64,000 bases of DNA from Rhizomys pruinosus (Eukaryota > Chordata > Mammalia > Rodentia > Spalacidae): NCBI GenBank assembly GCA_009823505.1, contig VZQC01011955.1, forward strand, positions 2,689,118 to 2,753,117, written 5' to 3'. Shown in pieces: positions 11,330-22,335 of the stretch; the first letter of the stretch is position 1; every line of letters begins with the position of its first letter. The position numbers and the translations under genes were made by a program. A model generated the notes under the pieces. It was not told the origin of the DNA, did not search any database, and was given only the letters and a program-made list of their open reading frames with translations.

Positions 11330-11459
11330 CCAAGCTGCTGAAGAGGCCGGACGCACAGCACACCAGGGCCAGCACCGCGCACACGAAGCCAACTTGCTGC
11401 GGCAGCATCTCTCGCCTCCCGCGAACTTTGCGCTGCCGGAGGGGCCGGCGGAGCGCCAT
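11330..11459 (-). CDS. Slc24a4: Slc24a4 coding exon 1: start codon and signal/anchor of NCKX4
   Basis: Encodes residues 1-43 plus the first base of codon 44. It opens with a basic stretch (MALRRPLRQRKVRGRRE) followed by a hydrophobic core (VGFVCAVLALVCCASG, residues 23-38), a signal peptide or signal anchor for the exchanger. I recognise the MLPQQVGFVC motif as NCKX4. The start at 11459 is chosen because an in-frame TGA lies 14 codons upstream (11499-11501) and the context gggATGg is strong; an internal ATG at codon 18 is an alternative start that keeps the hydrophobic core. The exon ends at a gtaggt donor in phase 1 that joins exon 2 in frame (Leu-Gly-His across the junction). It lies inside the CpG island. 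Human NCKX4 as I remember it differs at a few residues in the basic stretch and near residue 41. Confidence 0.96.
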
Positions 11460-12180
11460 CCCGGTGCGCTTGGCGTTCCCCGGAGAAGATGCCGGGCGTC
11501 AAGGGTCGGTCGGAGCGCGGTCTGTGGCCCAGCAGCGCTGGGGCTGCGGCGGGCGATGTGCAGCTCAGAGGCGAGGGTCTCCGGGCGACAGCTTCATGGC
11601 CCGGGAGCGAGGCGGGCGAGCGGGCGAAGCCCCGATGGGGACACTGGTCGAGGGGGCGCACGGCGCGGCCGCAGCTTCAGAGTTCCGCGCGGGGCTTGCG
11701 CGCTGCGCGCACCATGACTCCGCGGCGAGCAGGCAACGCCGGCACGGTGGCGCTGGCGGCCCGGCTGCTAGGCTCGGCGCAGTCCGGGCGCGGGGAGCAG
11801 CCACCTGCCCGCTGCGCCTCGGCGCGCTCGGCCGGCCGGACCCGCCGGGAGCTATGGGAGCGATCAGAGCGATCCGAGCGCCCCCGCGCCGCGCGCCGCC
11901 GCGCCCACTCGCTGCATCCTCCTCGGCCAAGTTTAGCCGCTGCTGCCCCGGCCGCCCGCCCTCGAGTCTCCCCCGCTGCCCGGAGAGCCAAGCCCCGGCG
12001 GTCAAGTGCGCGCAGGGGGAGAGCTGGCTGCAAGCGCCGGACTCCAGACCCTCCCAGCCAGCGGCCTTGGCTCGGGCCTCCCGGGGGCGAGCCCTCCCGG
12101 GGAACTTTCTCTCCGGCTCCTCGGCTGCCCGCGCCTGCGTCTGCGAGGCCGTGGCGCCTCCCGCTAGCTAGCTGCTCTGG

Positions 12181-12257
12181 CCTCCCTACCCCTCCCGTCC
12201 CGCCCGCCTCCCTTCCCCCCATCCCCCCTCCCCACCTCCCCCCCTCCCCCCCCCCCC
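12181..12257. repeat. C-rich pyrimidine tract
   Basis: A run of ccctcccc-type sequence ending in about a dozen uninterrupted C at 12246-12257, on the upstream side of the Slc24a4 CpG island. On the coding strand this is a G-rich promoter tract. Confidence 0.85.
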
Positions 12258-12269
12258 AGCACGTGTACA

Positions 12270-13110
12270 CCTCCCCCAGGGCGCTGTCGCCAGTGTGTTT
12301 CTCCCTTCCTTCGGGAAGCCAAATTACTGACCAATATAATCCCACCCCCACCCGCCCATGGAGCAGAAACGAGCCCTTTTTTTTAGCACTCGAGGCTGCC
12401 GCAAGGAGGAACAGGTTATGGAACCAGCAGGGACACTCTGAACCAGGGCTCTGTAGAGGTCTCGCTCGGTCCAGGGTCTGCAGTACCCTCCCGAGCGACC
12501 CGAGGTGGTCACTACCCCCCTGGGTCGCAACATGCATAAGCAGCTTAATTGCTCACGCAGAGCTAACAAACAGGCTTGCTCCAAGCCAACCAGGCGCCCG
12601 CAGGGACCGCCTCCGGCAGTGCTCTCCGGGCTGGCGAGGGACCTGTGTGCTGGGGGCGTGACACGGACCTGCAAAATGCTGGTGACCAGGCAGAGCTCGA
12701 TCTTGGCTGTTCCACTACCTGGCGTTGTGAGCTTTTATTTCGGAGCCTTACAGCTTCTCAGGGCTTTCTGGTTTGGGCTCGTTTTCCCCACCCTCCCTTT
12801 GGGCACTTCCAGTGTCAACTCCTTTAAAAACGGGGCTGGAGAGAAATTTTCTGAGGAGCAATGGGCCGGTGGCACCTAGGTGCAGACAGGTTGTGGAGAC
12901 CTGGAGTGGGAAGAACCTCTAGTCTGACTTCCTTCCCTGGCAATTTTTTCACGTGCTAATCTCGGACCTATCTAGGGGTTAAGTCCACTTCAAATCATTT
13001 TTAGATCAAGGCCAACTCTGTTTAATTAAATAAATACATACCCACCATGTGTGGGCTCTGTGCCAAGTGCCAGCCAGCCAAGAAACAAAACAACAAGAAA
13101 ATCTGTGGTT
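12270..13110. other. Proximal upstream DNA, no gene seen
   Basis: Single-copy looking sequence just upstream of the Slc24a4 CpG island. It holds a TCACGTG E-box at 12949-12955 and a TA-rich stretch near 13020-13040. No exon with convincing splice sites and coding content was found. Confidence 0.5.
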
Positions 13111-13125
13111 AAGACCTAGTGTCTG

Positions 13126-13365
13126 GGGACTGGAGAGGCGGCTCAATGGTTAGGAGCACTGACTGCTCTTGCAGAGGACCGGGGTTCAAATCTTAGCACC
13201 CACATGGTGGCTAACAACCATTGTAACTCCAGTTCCAGGAGCTCTGACCTCCAGGGCATTACATGATACCAGTGCACTTACATACATGCAGGCAATACAC
13301 TCATACACAAAAAGTAAAAATAATAAAATATTTTTTATACTTTTTAAAATAATAAAATATTTTTA
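13126..13365 (+). mobile_element. B2-family SINE
   Basis: tRNA-like head gggactggagaggcggctca, B-box ggggttcaaatc, and A-rich tail. Perfect 15-bp target duplication aagacctagtgtctg at 13111-13125 and 13366-13380. The body lacks the internal duplication seen in younger copies. Confidence 0.95.
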
Positions 13366-13930
13366 AAGACCTAGTGTCTGTTTTCAAGGAACCCTGAATC
13401 AAAGGGGAGCCAGACTTTCATGCCTACTAAGTGGGATTGTAGAAATCAATGTTTTACAGGTCCTGCCAGCATACTCTTGCTGCTCATTAGGCCACAGAGT
13501 GGTCTGTAGCAGCAGAGGCATTGCCTGGAAACTTGTCAAACATGCAGGCTGCATAGTTCTACCCCTGGACCAACTGAACCACATTGAGAGTTTTTAACCA
13601 GATCCCCCAGAGACCTTGTGCTCAGTCAAGTGTGACAAGAGTTCCCTTCTAGAATCTGTCCCTGATGTCTCCTCCAGCTAGCCACAACCTGTGGGGTTCC
13701 CTGGGACTGCGTGGACAGGGGCCTTTTACATTTGTTAGTCCAACATAGAGACACAGGTATGAGATGCTTAGAGAGCTGGAGGGGGAGATACTGCTTTCAG
13801 CAGCTTCATTTCAACACTGTTCTGTATAATCCAGAGAATGATCTGCCACTGCTTATTTTTGTTGTTGTTGTCTTGTTTTGAGTGAGTAAATTTACTAAGT
13901 ATGCATCAAACCAGAGTAACAGAAGAAGTA

Positions 13931-14012
13931 GCAGGTAGGTAGGTAGGTAGGTAGGTAGGTAAATAGGTATGTAGGTAGGTGGGTAGATGGATGGATGGAC
14001 AGACAGACAGAC
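13931..14012. repeat. (GGTA)n then (GATG)/(ACAG) microsatellite
   Basis: About a dozen aggt units grading into gatg and then cagacaga units. Confidence 0.95.
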
Positions 14013-14743
14013 ATCATTAAAGTGGGCACTAAAAACATCCAGCAGAAATCAACTGGGGAATCCCCCTTAAAGCAGCCAGCTGGACTTCCAATAGAGTTCT
14101 GAAAGAGCAGATGCCCCCTGGATGAGGCTTCCCTGTACAAGAACAACGTCCAAAAGAGAGTTGACACTGTGAAATCAGAAGCTCACAAACATCCAGCAGA
14201 AACTGACTAGGGAAGTTGAGGCAGTCAGCTAGAGTTCCCCATTGAGCTTTCTCTCCGGGGATGAACTGCCCATGGCTAAACTTCTAGCATCTCCCCCCCC
14301 CCCTCCGCAGGCTCTTTGATATCATGGGATAAACAATAGTAACCTCTTTGAAATGGTTAACCTTTTAGCTGACCTCAAGGGCATAATGTTTTTACTCTTG
14401 GCTTGTTCTGCTGTTCTTTTCCCTCTGTGTCACAGAGTCATGGGGCCAGCCCATCCCCAGACAAGGGTGCTGAAGGGCAGTTTACATAAACGTACTTGGG
14501 TCTGAAGTTGGGGGAAGGGTGCACAACCCTGCTTTTAGAGCTCTCCGAGAACTCAACACATGAGAATTTACCAATATAATATACACTACAAAGATGCTGA
14601 AGGTGTAAACACAAAACTAACTGCATGGAAGGCCCTAGAGGACATGAAATGGAAAGAGCCATTCTGTGTGGTCCAGAGTGATGCTCACCATTAAGGCTCG
14701 TCCAACAGTTGGTGCCTGCTATCCAGCATGCCCATCTGCAATT
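14013..14743. other. Single-copy looking intergenic DNA
   Basis: No recognisable gene or repeat except short imperfect duplications: acatccagcagaaatcaactgggga near 14033 recurs as acatccagcagaaactgactaggga near 14189, which suggests an old local duplication with a spacing of about 155 bp. Confidence 0.5.
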
Positions 14744-14758
14744 GAAAGGTACCTTTCC

Positions 14759-15009
14759 GGGGCTGGAGGGATGGCCTAGCGGTTAAGAGCGCCGAACGCT
14801 CTTGCAGAGGACCCGGGTTCGATCCCCAGCACCCACATGGCGGCTGAGAACCGTCTGTGACTCCAATTCCAGGAGAACTCCAGTTCCAGGGGAATCTGAG
14901 ACCCTCTTCTGACCTCCGCGGCATCGCACGACACGGGTGCGCAGACCTGCATGCAGACAATACATTCATACACATAAAAATAAATAAATTAATTAATTAA
15001 TTAAAAAAA
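14759..15009 (+). mobile_element. B2-family SINE, young CpG-rich copy
   Basis: Complete element from ggggctggagggatggcctagcg to a (TAAT)-rich A-tail. Perfect 15-bp target duplication gaaaggtacctttcc at 14744-14758 and 15010-15024. Carries the internal duplication aattccaggagaactccagttccagg and many CpGs. Confidence 0.95.
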
Positions 15010-15024
15010 GAAAGGTACCTTTCC

Positions 15025-15800
15025 ATATATTTGCAGAGGTTTGTTTTCTCTTGACTAGACCAGACAAGGTTGCATTCATCAATAACAGAGGGACCATCAT
15101 AAAAGACTTAAGTACATTACTTGGAAAGCTACTTGGCAAGTGTCCTTGATACCCAATTTAAGATAGAGGAAAGAGTTGACATACTAATACACTAGTGTCT
15201 GGCTCCTCAGACAGCAGCAAAGAACCTGACACGTGTTTATAGAATTTAATAGTATCCTAAACCTTGCATCTATGGAGATCACCTAAGCTTGATGAAAATA
15301 GAAAATCTCTGAATCCAGAGCAAGTCAAAGGAGTCACTGGGTATGCACCTTGGAACATCTGGCCTGGCTTGTTTCTTTTTTCTAACATTTTTCACTTGAT
15401 TTCAGTTAATAATCAGAACCCTCGGAATAATCTCACATGCATAAATGGATCCTTTTATTTGACAGTTTAAAAAAGCAATTCGTTTGAAATTGTACTTTTT
15501 TTTTTGCTTCATTTAAACAGTGCCCATTACAAAATAGCCTCAGCCACAGCATGAAGGACTCAGCCTGCAAGAAGAAAAAATCGGGTTTTATGTACCTTTC
15601 AGATTCAAAGCATTCAGGAGCATTTTCTAAATCAGTGAGGCCATGGGCACAAATGGGAAGTGCCTTCCTGGATTTATGTTGAGCACTGGCGTCAGTGCCA
15701 TTGGGCTCTGAATATCTCTTTCTGCAACAGTGTCCAGTGACATGCTGAGCTTTACTAATGGTATCTTACTCTGATTTTTATATTTGCTTGAATGACCTTC
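15025..15800. other. Single-copy looking intergenic DNA
   Basis: AT-rich, no recognisable gene. Nothing supportable beyond short T and A runs. Confidence 0.5.
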
Positions 15801-15804
15801 TCTG

Positions 15805-15985
15805 TGACTTTCAAATACTTTTATTTTAAAAAACTATGCATGTGTGTGCACTTATAGGTCTGGGGACCAAATGTTGATATCATGTGTCTTCCTCACCATG
15901 CCCAGCTTTTATGTGGGTACTGGACTTAGGCCCTCCCAATTGTGCAGCAAACACTTGGCCCACTGAACCATATTTTCATTCTTCC
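15805..15985 (-). mobile_element. Diverged B3/B4-type SINE
   Basis: The plus strand reads tgcatgtgtgtgcacttatagg, ggggaccaaatg, tatgtgggtactggac and aacacttggcccactgaacca, the antisense order of a tRNA-derived rodent SINE. Heavily decayed. Confidence 0.5.
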
Positions 15986-16049
15986 CCTGTGACTTCGGCT
16001 TCTATTTCCTCTGTAAGATGAATGTCTTAGTCTACACTGTTCAAACAAG

Positions 16050-16730
16050 GGTTCTCAAACTTTCCTGTGCCACAGAAATTCCTGGTAGGTTTATTAAAAC
16101 TCACTCTCTCCAGACTCAATATAGCAAAGAAGTCTTCAAGCATAGGCAGATGGATAGATAGATAGATTAATGGAAGAGAACTGAGACTCAAAAATTGCTA
16201 CACAGAGACACAGCTTTTCAACTTTCTAATATGGACTGAAGACTCATGTCTCTCCAAGAAACCTCCAAACTTTCAGTGCCAGATGGGGACTGCTGAGACA
16301 TCCAGCTTGTGGACTGAGCTACTACTGGGGTTTCAGCCTCTTCAGAGTATAGACTGCCATTGTTGGACTACCCAGGCTGTATCATGGAGACCAGTATAGG
16401 AAGATCAAGACAGGATGCGGTGCTTACTGGACCTCATTTGGTGACTATGGGAAGAGAAAACCCCAGTGTGGAGCACAAGGGCAGAACTGATGGTGGTTTG
16501 GGCTTGCCAAGGAGGAGCCTTCAAACATGATGTCTTTCAGCCTAATAAAGAAAAAAAAAAAATCATAAGCTGAAGATGCTAAAACCTAAAAAAAAAAAAA
16601 AACTCCCCCCTAAGCCCTATCCCCAAATTTCTGCTTCAGTAAGCACAGGGTGGGGTCTGAGTATTTGCATTCCTAGTGTCTTCTCAAGTAAAGAAAATGC
16701 TACTGGTCCCAGGGCATCACTTAGGGATCC
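16050..16730 (+). mobile_element. MER20-like hAT element split by an L1 fragment
   Basis: The left arm 16050-16105 (gggttctcaaactttcctgtgcc ... ttattaaaactcac) and right arm 16602-16730 (aaatttctgcttcagtaagc, ggtggggtctgagtatttgcattcc, tactggtcccagggcatcac) together give the MER20 order. The intervening ~495 bp is an L1-like 3' UTR with an A-tail, inserted later. Confidence 0.65.
16110..16601 (+). mobile_element. L1-like 3' UTR fragment with A-tail
   Basis: The part 16380-16590 matches, in the opposite orientation, the segment 44190-44360 plus 43985-44010 of the L1 3' end at 43680-44370 (shared order: atcatggagac, ggaagatcaagacaggatg, ggtgcttact, ctttcagcctaataaa, agctgaagatgctaaaaccta). It ends in a run of A. 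The exact family needs a repeat library. Confidence 0.6.
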
Positions 16731-17676
16731 ACTGGGCCAGGTTACGCTGGTCTGTCAGGGACAGATGCCTAGGATCAGCCACAGCACCTGACATTACTAC
16801 CTTTCATGTCAAAAAGGAAAAGAGACTTGTAGGCTCTGGTGTTAGCTATATGTGCTATGGTCTGGAAGCAACCTGCTGACCTCAGTTCACCAGTCACTAA
16901 GCAAGGCTAGTCACCTGGCCTCGCCAAACCCCAGCAGTTCCAGAAGTGTTATTGGACCTGCTAAATGAAATTGGAGCTCCATAGTAGACAGCCCCAGCGA
17001 CACCTACGTCAGTGCAGACCGTGGCTTCCTCCTTGCTTTCTCATCCCTGCCTGCCTAGCCCCTCCCCCTTCCAGCTCCATTCCCAAGGCCCTGTTGCATG
17101 TCTCCATCCTGGCATGTCTGTCACATGGTTTTGGGATATGGGCTAGTGTCCTCCTAGTGATCGAGGGACACAGTGACCTCCTATCTTATAAGCAGCCTGT
17201 GGTGTCCAGCGCACAGGGTGTTTAATAAAGCACTTAGGAAAGAGAAAACACATTTTTGCCCACACAGAGAGAAGATAAGGAATAGCTCCCCACTGTGCCA
17301 TTCGCACCATCCCTGCAGCACCAGCTCAGATTTTCACCCATCTTCACAGTGAAGGTCATAAGGGACACTCCCATAAGCCTTATTATAACAGCCACATCTT
17401 TAGCTTACTTAACAGTGCTACTTCTTCGAATCAAGGCATGTAGCTGTTACATCCTTGGTAAGCTTGATCCTCAGAGCCTTGTGATTTAAATGTACAAATA
17501 CCCAACACCTTTTATTCATTTGGAAGACATTGACTGGCCACCTAACAGTAGAGCACTTTGCACTTAAATATCCTGCCACATTATAGTCCTAGCAATGAAA
17601 TTCAGCACCAAAGTGCCAAAAAGAACATGCACAGGCCCTGGGCATAGCTAGGTAGATAAAGACTCTTTCTTGGCAG

Positions 17677-17689
17677 TTTGTGTATGTGT

Positions 17690-17728
<39 letters not shown>
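17677..17728. repeat. (TG)n microsatellite
   Basis: About 25 tg units with one early interruption, next to a B1. Confidence 0.95.
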
Positions 17729-17729
<1 letters not shown>

Positions 17730-17731
17730 GG

Positions 17732-17877
17732 GGTCTTTTTGAGACAGAGTCTCCCTGTTGTAACCCCAACTAGCCTAGAACTCGCTATGTAGACCAGGCT
17801 GGCCTTAAACTCACAGAGCTCCACCTGCCTCTGCCTCTCAAGTGCTGGGATTAAAGGCATGTGTCACAAAGCCTGGC
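17732..17877 (-). mobile_element. B1 SINE
   Basis: Antisense B1: tttttgagacagagtctccctg, gtagaccaggctggcctt, and gctgggattaaaggcatgtg in order. Moderately diverged. Confidence 0.9.
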
Positions 17878-17941
17878 AGAAGCTAGATACTTATATACAT
17901 AGCAATGATCAACAAAAGATCCTGTGTCAAACAGGATGGAC

Positions 17942-18133
17942 AGGCCTGGAGATATGGCTCAGTGATTAAGAGCACTTGCTCCTCTTCCAGAGGACCCGAG
18001 TTCAGTTCCCAGTACCCATGGTGGGCAACTCACAACATCTGTAACTTCCAGCTGTGGAGATTCAATGCCCCTCTTTGGGCCTCCATAGGCACCTGCAAAC
18101 ACTTACGTACACACATGCACACACACACACACA

Positions 18134-18170
<37 letters not shown>
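17942..18170 (+). mobile_element. B2-family SINE with (CA)n/(TA)n tail
   Basis: Head aggcctggagatatggctcagtg, B-box gagttcagttcccag, old-style B2 body, then an expanded acac and tata tail (18115-18170). Confidence 0.85.
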
Positions 18171-18188
<18 letters not shown>

Positions 18189-18338
18189 TTTTTTTGGCCT
18201 TTTCAAGACAGGGTCTCTCTGTAGCCCCAGCTGTCCTGGAACTCACTCTGTAGACCAGGCTGGCTTTGAACTCACAAAGATCCACCTGCCTCTGCCTCCT
18301 AAGTGCTAGGATTAAAGGCGTGCACCACCACACCCAGC
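18171..18338 (-). mobile_element. B1 SINE
   Basis: T-run (A-tail complement) then ggccttttcaagacagggtctctctg through accacacccagc. Inserted directly at the (TA)n tail of the preceding B2. Confidence 0.92.
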
Positions 18339-18349
18339 AAAATCTTTTT

Positions 18350-18480
18350 TAAAAGGTAGAAGGTGAGAACTGACACCCAGGACCTGAATTGTCTTCTGAC
18401 CTCCACATGCATAGCATGACATATGTTCCTGAACTCATACACATGAACACACATATATATCATACACATATGCAGGGTGG
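18350..18480 (+). mobile_element. 3' part of an RSINE1/B4-like SINE
   Basis: Has gaactgacacccaggacctgaattgtcttctgacctccacatgcat and a cacata-rich tail, the 3' portion of a tRNA-derived rodent SINE left of which the B1 has inserted. Confidence 0.5.
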
Positions 18481-18889
18481 GGAGAGAACAAGAATGTGCA
18501 GATGGCATCGTTTATGCAATGGTTGACTCCAGGTTTGGAAAAGAGCTCTGCTCCTCATTGTCACTCAGGGACCCTAGCCCCTTCTACCTTGTGGCTCTGC
18601 TGTCCCCTTGGACATTATCGTCTACATGATCACACTGACTCACTACCACACCTGAGTTGTTATCAAAGGAAAATGGAGGAGAACAGGACAGAGAAGCACC
18701 CAGCATCAAAAGTCCCAGACACAGAGACACTCCCCTGACACTAGTCACATTCAGTTGGTGGAAACTTGGTCACATGATCATACTTACCAAAGGGGGAGGC
18801 TGGGAAATGTGTAGCTGAGCAGCTCATGTACAGGGAGATTCTATTACTTAGGTGGACTACTGCCCACCTCCACTAGAGTTAGGGAATTA

Positions 18890-18960
18890 TGATCAAATGA
18901 CCTGTCCAAAGTCCCTCAGGTTATAAAATCTGAGCTTCAGACTCCAGACTGCCCTCTACT
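18890..18960 (+). mobile_element. MIR SINE fragment
   Basis: tgacctgtccaaagtccctcaggtta and the following aaatctgagcttcagactcc fit the MIR 3' half. Confidence 0.5.
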
Positions 18961-20355
18961 CACTGGTGTTCTGATCACCTGGCTTTTGCCTCCCCAGAGT
19001 GTCTATAAAGCAGGGGTAAATCACAGGGCCAGGGGCAAGAGCTATTTGGCAAGGGAGTTGGCTCCAATTTAAGCCCATGAGAATTCTGTTGGAGTGGCCT
19101 CTTCTTGTTCAGTACAAGTTGTGACATGACACAAAACCCAGACTCTCCATTAGGATCAATGCTCTGTACAGCCAAAGGCGAGAGAGGCTTGGGGGTTTGT
19201 TCTTCTGCAAATGGATGCTATTGTGTTTTCACATTTCTTCATTTCTCTATTATGATTCAAGACTCAAAGGCTCTGCCTATCTGCTCATCTGGAAGGACCT
19301 TAATACCTGGATGAAATAACAAGGGGAGGGGCAGATGGACTATTAGAAGAGCTTCCCATCAATGACAGAGAGTCTACATATGGGAATTACTAAATAAAGC
19401 TGGGCTACTGGGGCAGGTGCACATTGGCTACCCACTCCCCTCCAGAGCCATATACAGGAAGTATATCTGTTCTGAATTTTAAAGAGGAAATGTTTGACTT
19501 TGCCCATTTGTGGCTCCCATATGAGCTCTCTGCTCTTTCCCACTCTGGGGATGGCCAAGCTCTGCAGACTGAACGTGGGCTACAGCCTGGGCAGTCCTAG
19601 CAGTTCCCCATGGTATCTGGGCAGAATGCTACTCCATTGTCCAGAAATTGGGGGCAGTCAGCCCAGGCAGCCAGCTTGGGCAGCCATTTGCAGAGAGCTT
19701 GCCAGATACCAGGCCAGCACTTGCCAGACAAATCCTGTGTCCCCAACTAGAGAACTGGGAGTCTTTTGATTGCTACCCAGATAACATCGGAAACTTGGAA
19801 TTGAGTGACTAAACAACTGCAGCAAGGTTTGGCCCCTCAGGGAAGATGTCTCAGTTCCATCAGACTTGGTACCTAGCCCAGGGCATTGCTATGGAAACTC
19901 TAGCTGCCCCCAAATCTCACTGACTTAGCACTTTAGAAGTTTGTGTTTCTCACTCATACAAAGTCCAAACTGGGAGTATCAACAGGTGGCTATTCTCCAA
20001 CTGGCTTTTTTTTTTTTTTAATTTGTTTTTTTTTTTTAAGGTTTTGGTTCCTTCTGAATTGTGACTCTGCCATCCTTAACCACACGGCTTCCGCAGAACC
20101 ATGTTCATCTGCACCAAGACAGCAGAGGGAGAAAGATGCAGAAAACCCACAACAAGGTTTTTACAGGTCAGATCTGGGCATGGTGGCTTTGCTTCTGTTC
20201 TCACGGGTTGAAACTCAGCCACCTGGCCATGGCTACCTGTGAGGATGGGAAGAGAAGTTTCTGCCATGCATAATCAGCAGTCTTACTGGGGCCTCCAGAA
20301 GATCAATTATAACTTTATATCACATTTATCTGTCCTCAGTCTGGGCCAGAAAGTC
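18961..20355. other. Single-copy looking intergenic DNA
   Basis: No gene recognised. A T-rich stretch lies at 20005-20040. An attgctatggaaac motif at 19885-19898 resembles an RFX X-box but is imperfect. Confidence 0.5.
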
Positions 20356-20359
20356 ATCT

Positions 20360-20600
20360 AAGCACTTCTACCCATCTACCCATTGAAGTCTCCCAATAGT
20401 ACTATAAGCTAAGGATCATAATGAGCTTCTGCTAGCAGGTGTTGGGGCCCGAGGCTTTGCATAGTTAAATAACTTTACTAGCTATGTGACTATAGGCACA
20501 TATCTAGTAAGTGACAAAACTGGGGTACAGAATCCCTGCTCTTAATCATCTCACCAAGGATGAGCCTTCTTTTGTAGATGGGGAAACTGAGGCTCAGAAA
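20360..20600 (+). mobile_element. MIR SINE
   Basis: Core taactttactagctatgtgactataggcac with later agatggggaaactgaggctcagaaag. Order and wording match MIR, apparently with local duplication or two overlapping copies. Confidence 0.6.
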
Positions 20601-20857
20601 GATCCACTGTATAGTCAGCATTCCCGTGCATATACAAGCTGCCGTCCAATACTTGTTCAGTGAACAAACAGATGCTTCTGCCTCTGCAGATGCTGGAAAG
20701 TATTAAGGATGCCAAGTGGCTCCTGAATGCTAGGTCTCAACTTTTGTATGGTTTGTCATCCTTGCATGGAGATGAAAAGCTGAATAGAAGGCTAGGTTGA
20801 ATGTAGATGCAGCCCATTTCAAAATAAATTAGCCAATGGCAACTCGTTGGGGGAATT

Positions 20858-20860
<3 letters not shown>

Positions 20861-20890
<30 letters not shown>

Positions 20891-20891
20891 G
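20861..20891. repeat. (CAA)n microsatellite
   Basis: About ten caa units with one cag. Confidence 0.95.
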
Positions 20892-22238
20892 CAACAACCA
20901 AAAAAAGGCCCAGAGGAGATTTAGCAGTAGGTTGCATAACAGAGAACCCCCCAAAGTAATACTAATACTTTAATGGCTGTTACGCAAGGGGATGGATCCC
21001 AATGACTCAGCGTTTTAATTTAATTTAAAGGATTTCAGATGAATGCTGTCGGTGAGCTTTGGGGAATGCTCTGCTCCCTTCACCCTTTTTTAACCAGGTT
21101 CTGAAGGCAAATTCTGCAGTAAGTTCTTTCGTGCTATTAGATGAAGTGGTTTCAGATCAGAAAATGCAGATACTTAGAAGATATCGAAGGAGAGGCAGTT
21201 GAGAGCTGTTTGCTCCTAAGAACAGAATAGCTTTGTCTTCCCCATCACCAGTAGCTAAAACCGTCCTTCTGTAGGTCAAGCTTGTGAGTACTCAGTCAGG
21301 AGGCTATTCAAACCCAGAGAATTCTAATCCCTCAGGCTGCTGGTAAATAATAATGTATAAACTTATGATTAGTATTCTGTTTCAAAGGCCAGTACTCAAA
21401 AGACAGGAGTCAGGCAGACCAGTGAACTTTAGAACTCTGCTTTAGAAGTAATTCTCTAATGTAAGACTTCTCACCTGGCATGCTTTGTTCTGGGGAAACG
21501 TCTCTTGATCCTCAGGACCGTGTCTGTCTATGCAGTCTGTGCTCTGGAATGGGGGGAGGGGGCCTCTGACACCATTCCTCAGCTTTTCAATCTGACATCC
21601 CCCCCATTTGCACAGAAGGAGCCCCTCGTGGAGGCTCTGGTGTCTTTGAGCAAGAAAGAGAAAGAATCCAGACTGGGTAAACATATACTGTTAGGACACT
21701 TGTGCCCTTGAGCAATAACTTAATAAACAGTGCCCCAGTGACCTGTAAGAGATAGAGACTTTGGGATATGGCAGTAATTTTCTCTCTGCCACAGAGCATT
21801 AATATTAATATACAGGAGCCTGGTTTCATAACAAAGAACCACATAGTGGCTTTTAGAACATTCACATCAGACCCAGGAGAGAAGTTAAGGACACCATGGC
21901 CCGTCTGAGGTACAGTCTCTGCTGGTTCCCTTGTTTTCTGCTTTGTCCCTGCCACTCGTGTCCTATAACTCCCATTGGCACGCCACTGTATCTGGAATGT
22001 GCTCACCTACGAATTCCTACAGACCCACACTTCGTTTCCGCAGAGGCGTTAGCTGGTAAGAGCTGTAACTGCTAACTGCATTGACCTACCAGTTTGGGGG
22101 TCACAAATGGCTTTGAAAATCCAGTGAACCCCTAAACTCTGTCCTCTAGGACAGTGTGCACAGCAGACTTTGAATATAATTTTTGAAAAAATGAAACACT
22201 CCCCCAAATTCACCTAAAGGCTTTTCAGAAACCCTGGT
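20892..22238. other. Single-copy looking intergenic DNA
   Basis: No gene, RNA or repeat that I can support. Confidence 0.5.
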
Positions 22239-22239
22239 T

Positions 22240-22335
22240 TAAGCTGTACCTGTAATCCCAGTTATCTGGGAGGCCAAGGCAGGAAGGCGGTGAGTTTGAG
22301 CCTGCACAACACCATGACATCTTTAAAACAAAACA
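22240..22335 (+). mobile_element. Old B1/proto-B1 SINE
   Basis: gctgtacctgtaatcccagttatctgggaggccaaggcagg followed by an AAAC-rich tail. Resembles early 7SL-derived monomers more than the recent B1 in this window. Confidence 0.6.

Larger units (their letters stand above)
11040..12270 (-). promoter_or_regulatory. Slc24a4: CpG island: Slc24a4 5' UTR and promoter
   Basis: A sharply GC-rich, CpG-dense block surrounding coding exon 1 and extending about 800 bp upstream of the start codon on the minus strand, while both flanks are CpG-poor. It contains several GC boxes (gggcggg or cccgccc, for example around 11607-11620 and 12195-12210) and a short tandem of gagcgatc near 11857-11880. No TATA box is placed convincingly, which is usual for CpG-island promoters. 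The transcription start cannot be fixed from sequence. Long open frames on both strands here are a by-product of high GC. Confidence 0.85.

Noticed and set aside
11167..12661. Long plus-strand open frames (334 and 390 codons) and a 286-codon minus-strand frame over the CpG island
   Set aside because: Composition is Arg/Ala/Pro/Gly-rich in all frames, as expected from GC-rich DNA with few stops. They overlap each other and the genuine Slc24a4 exon and show no domain.
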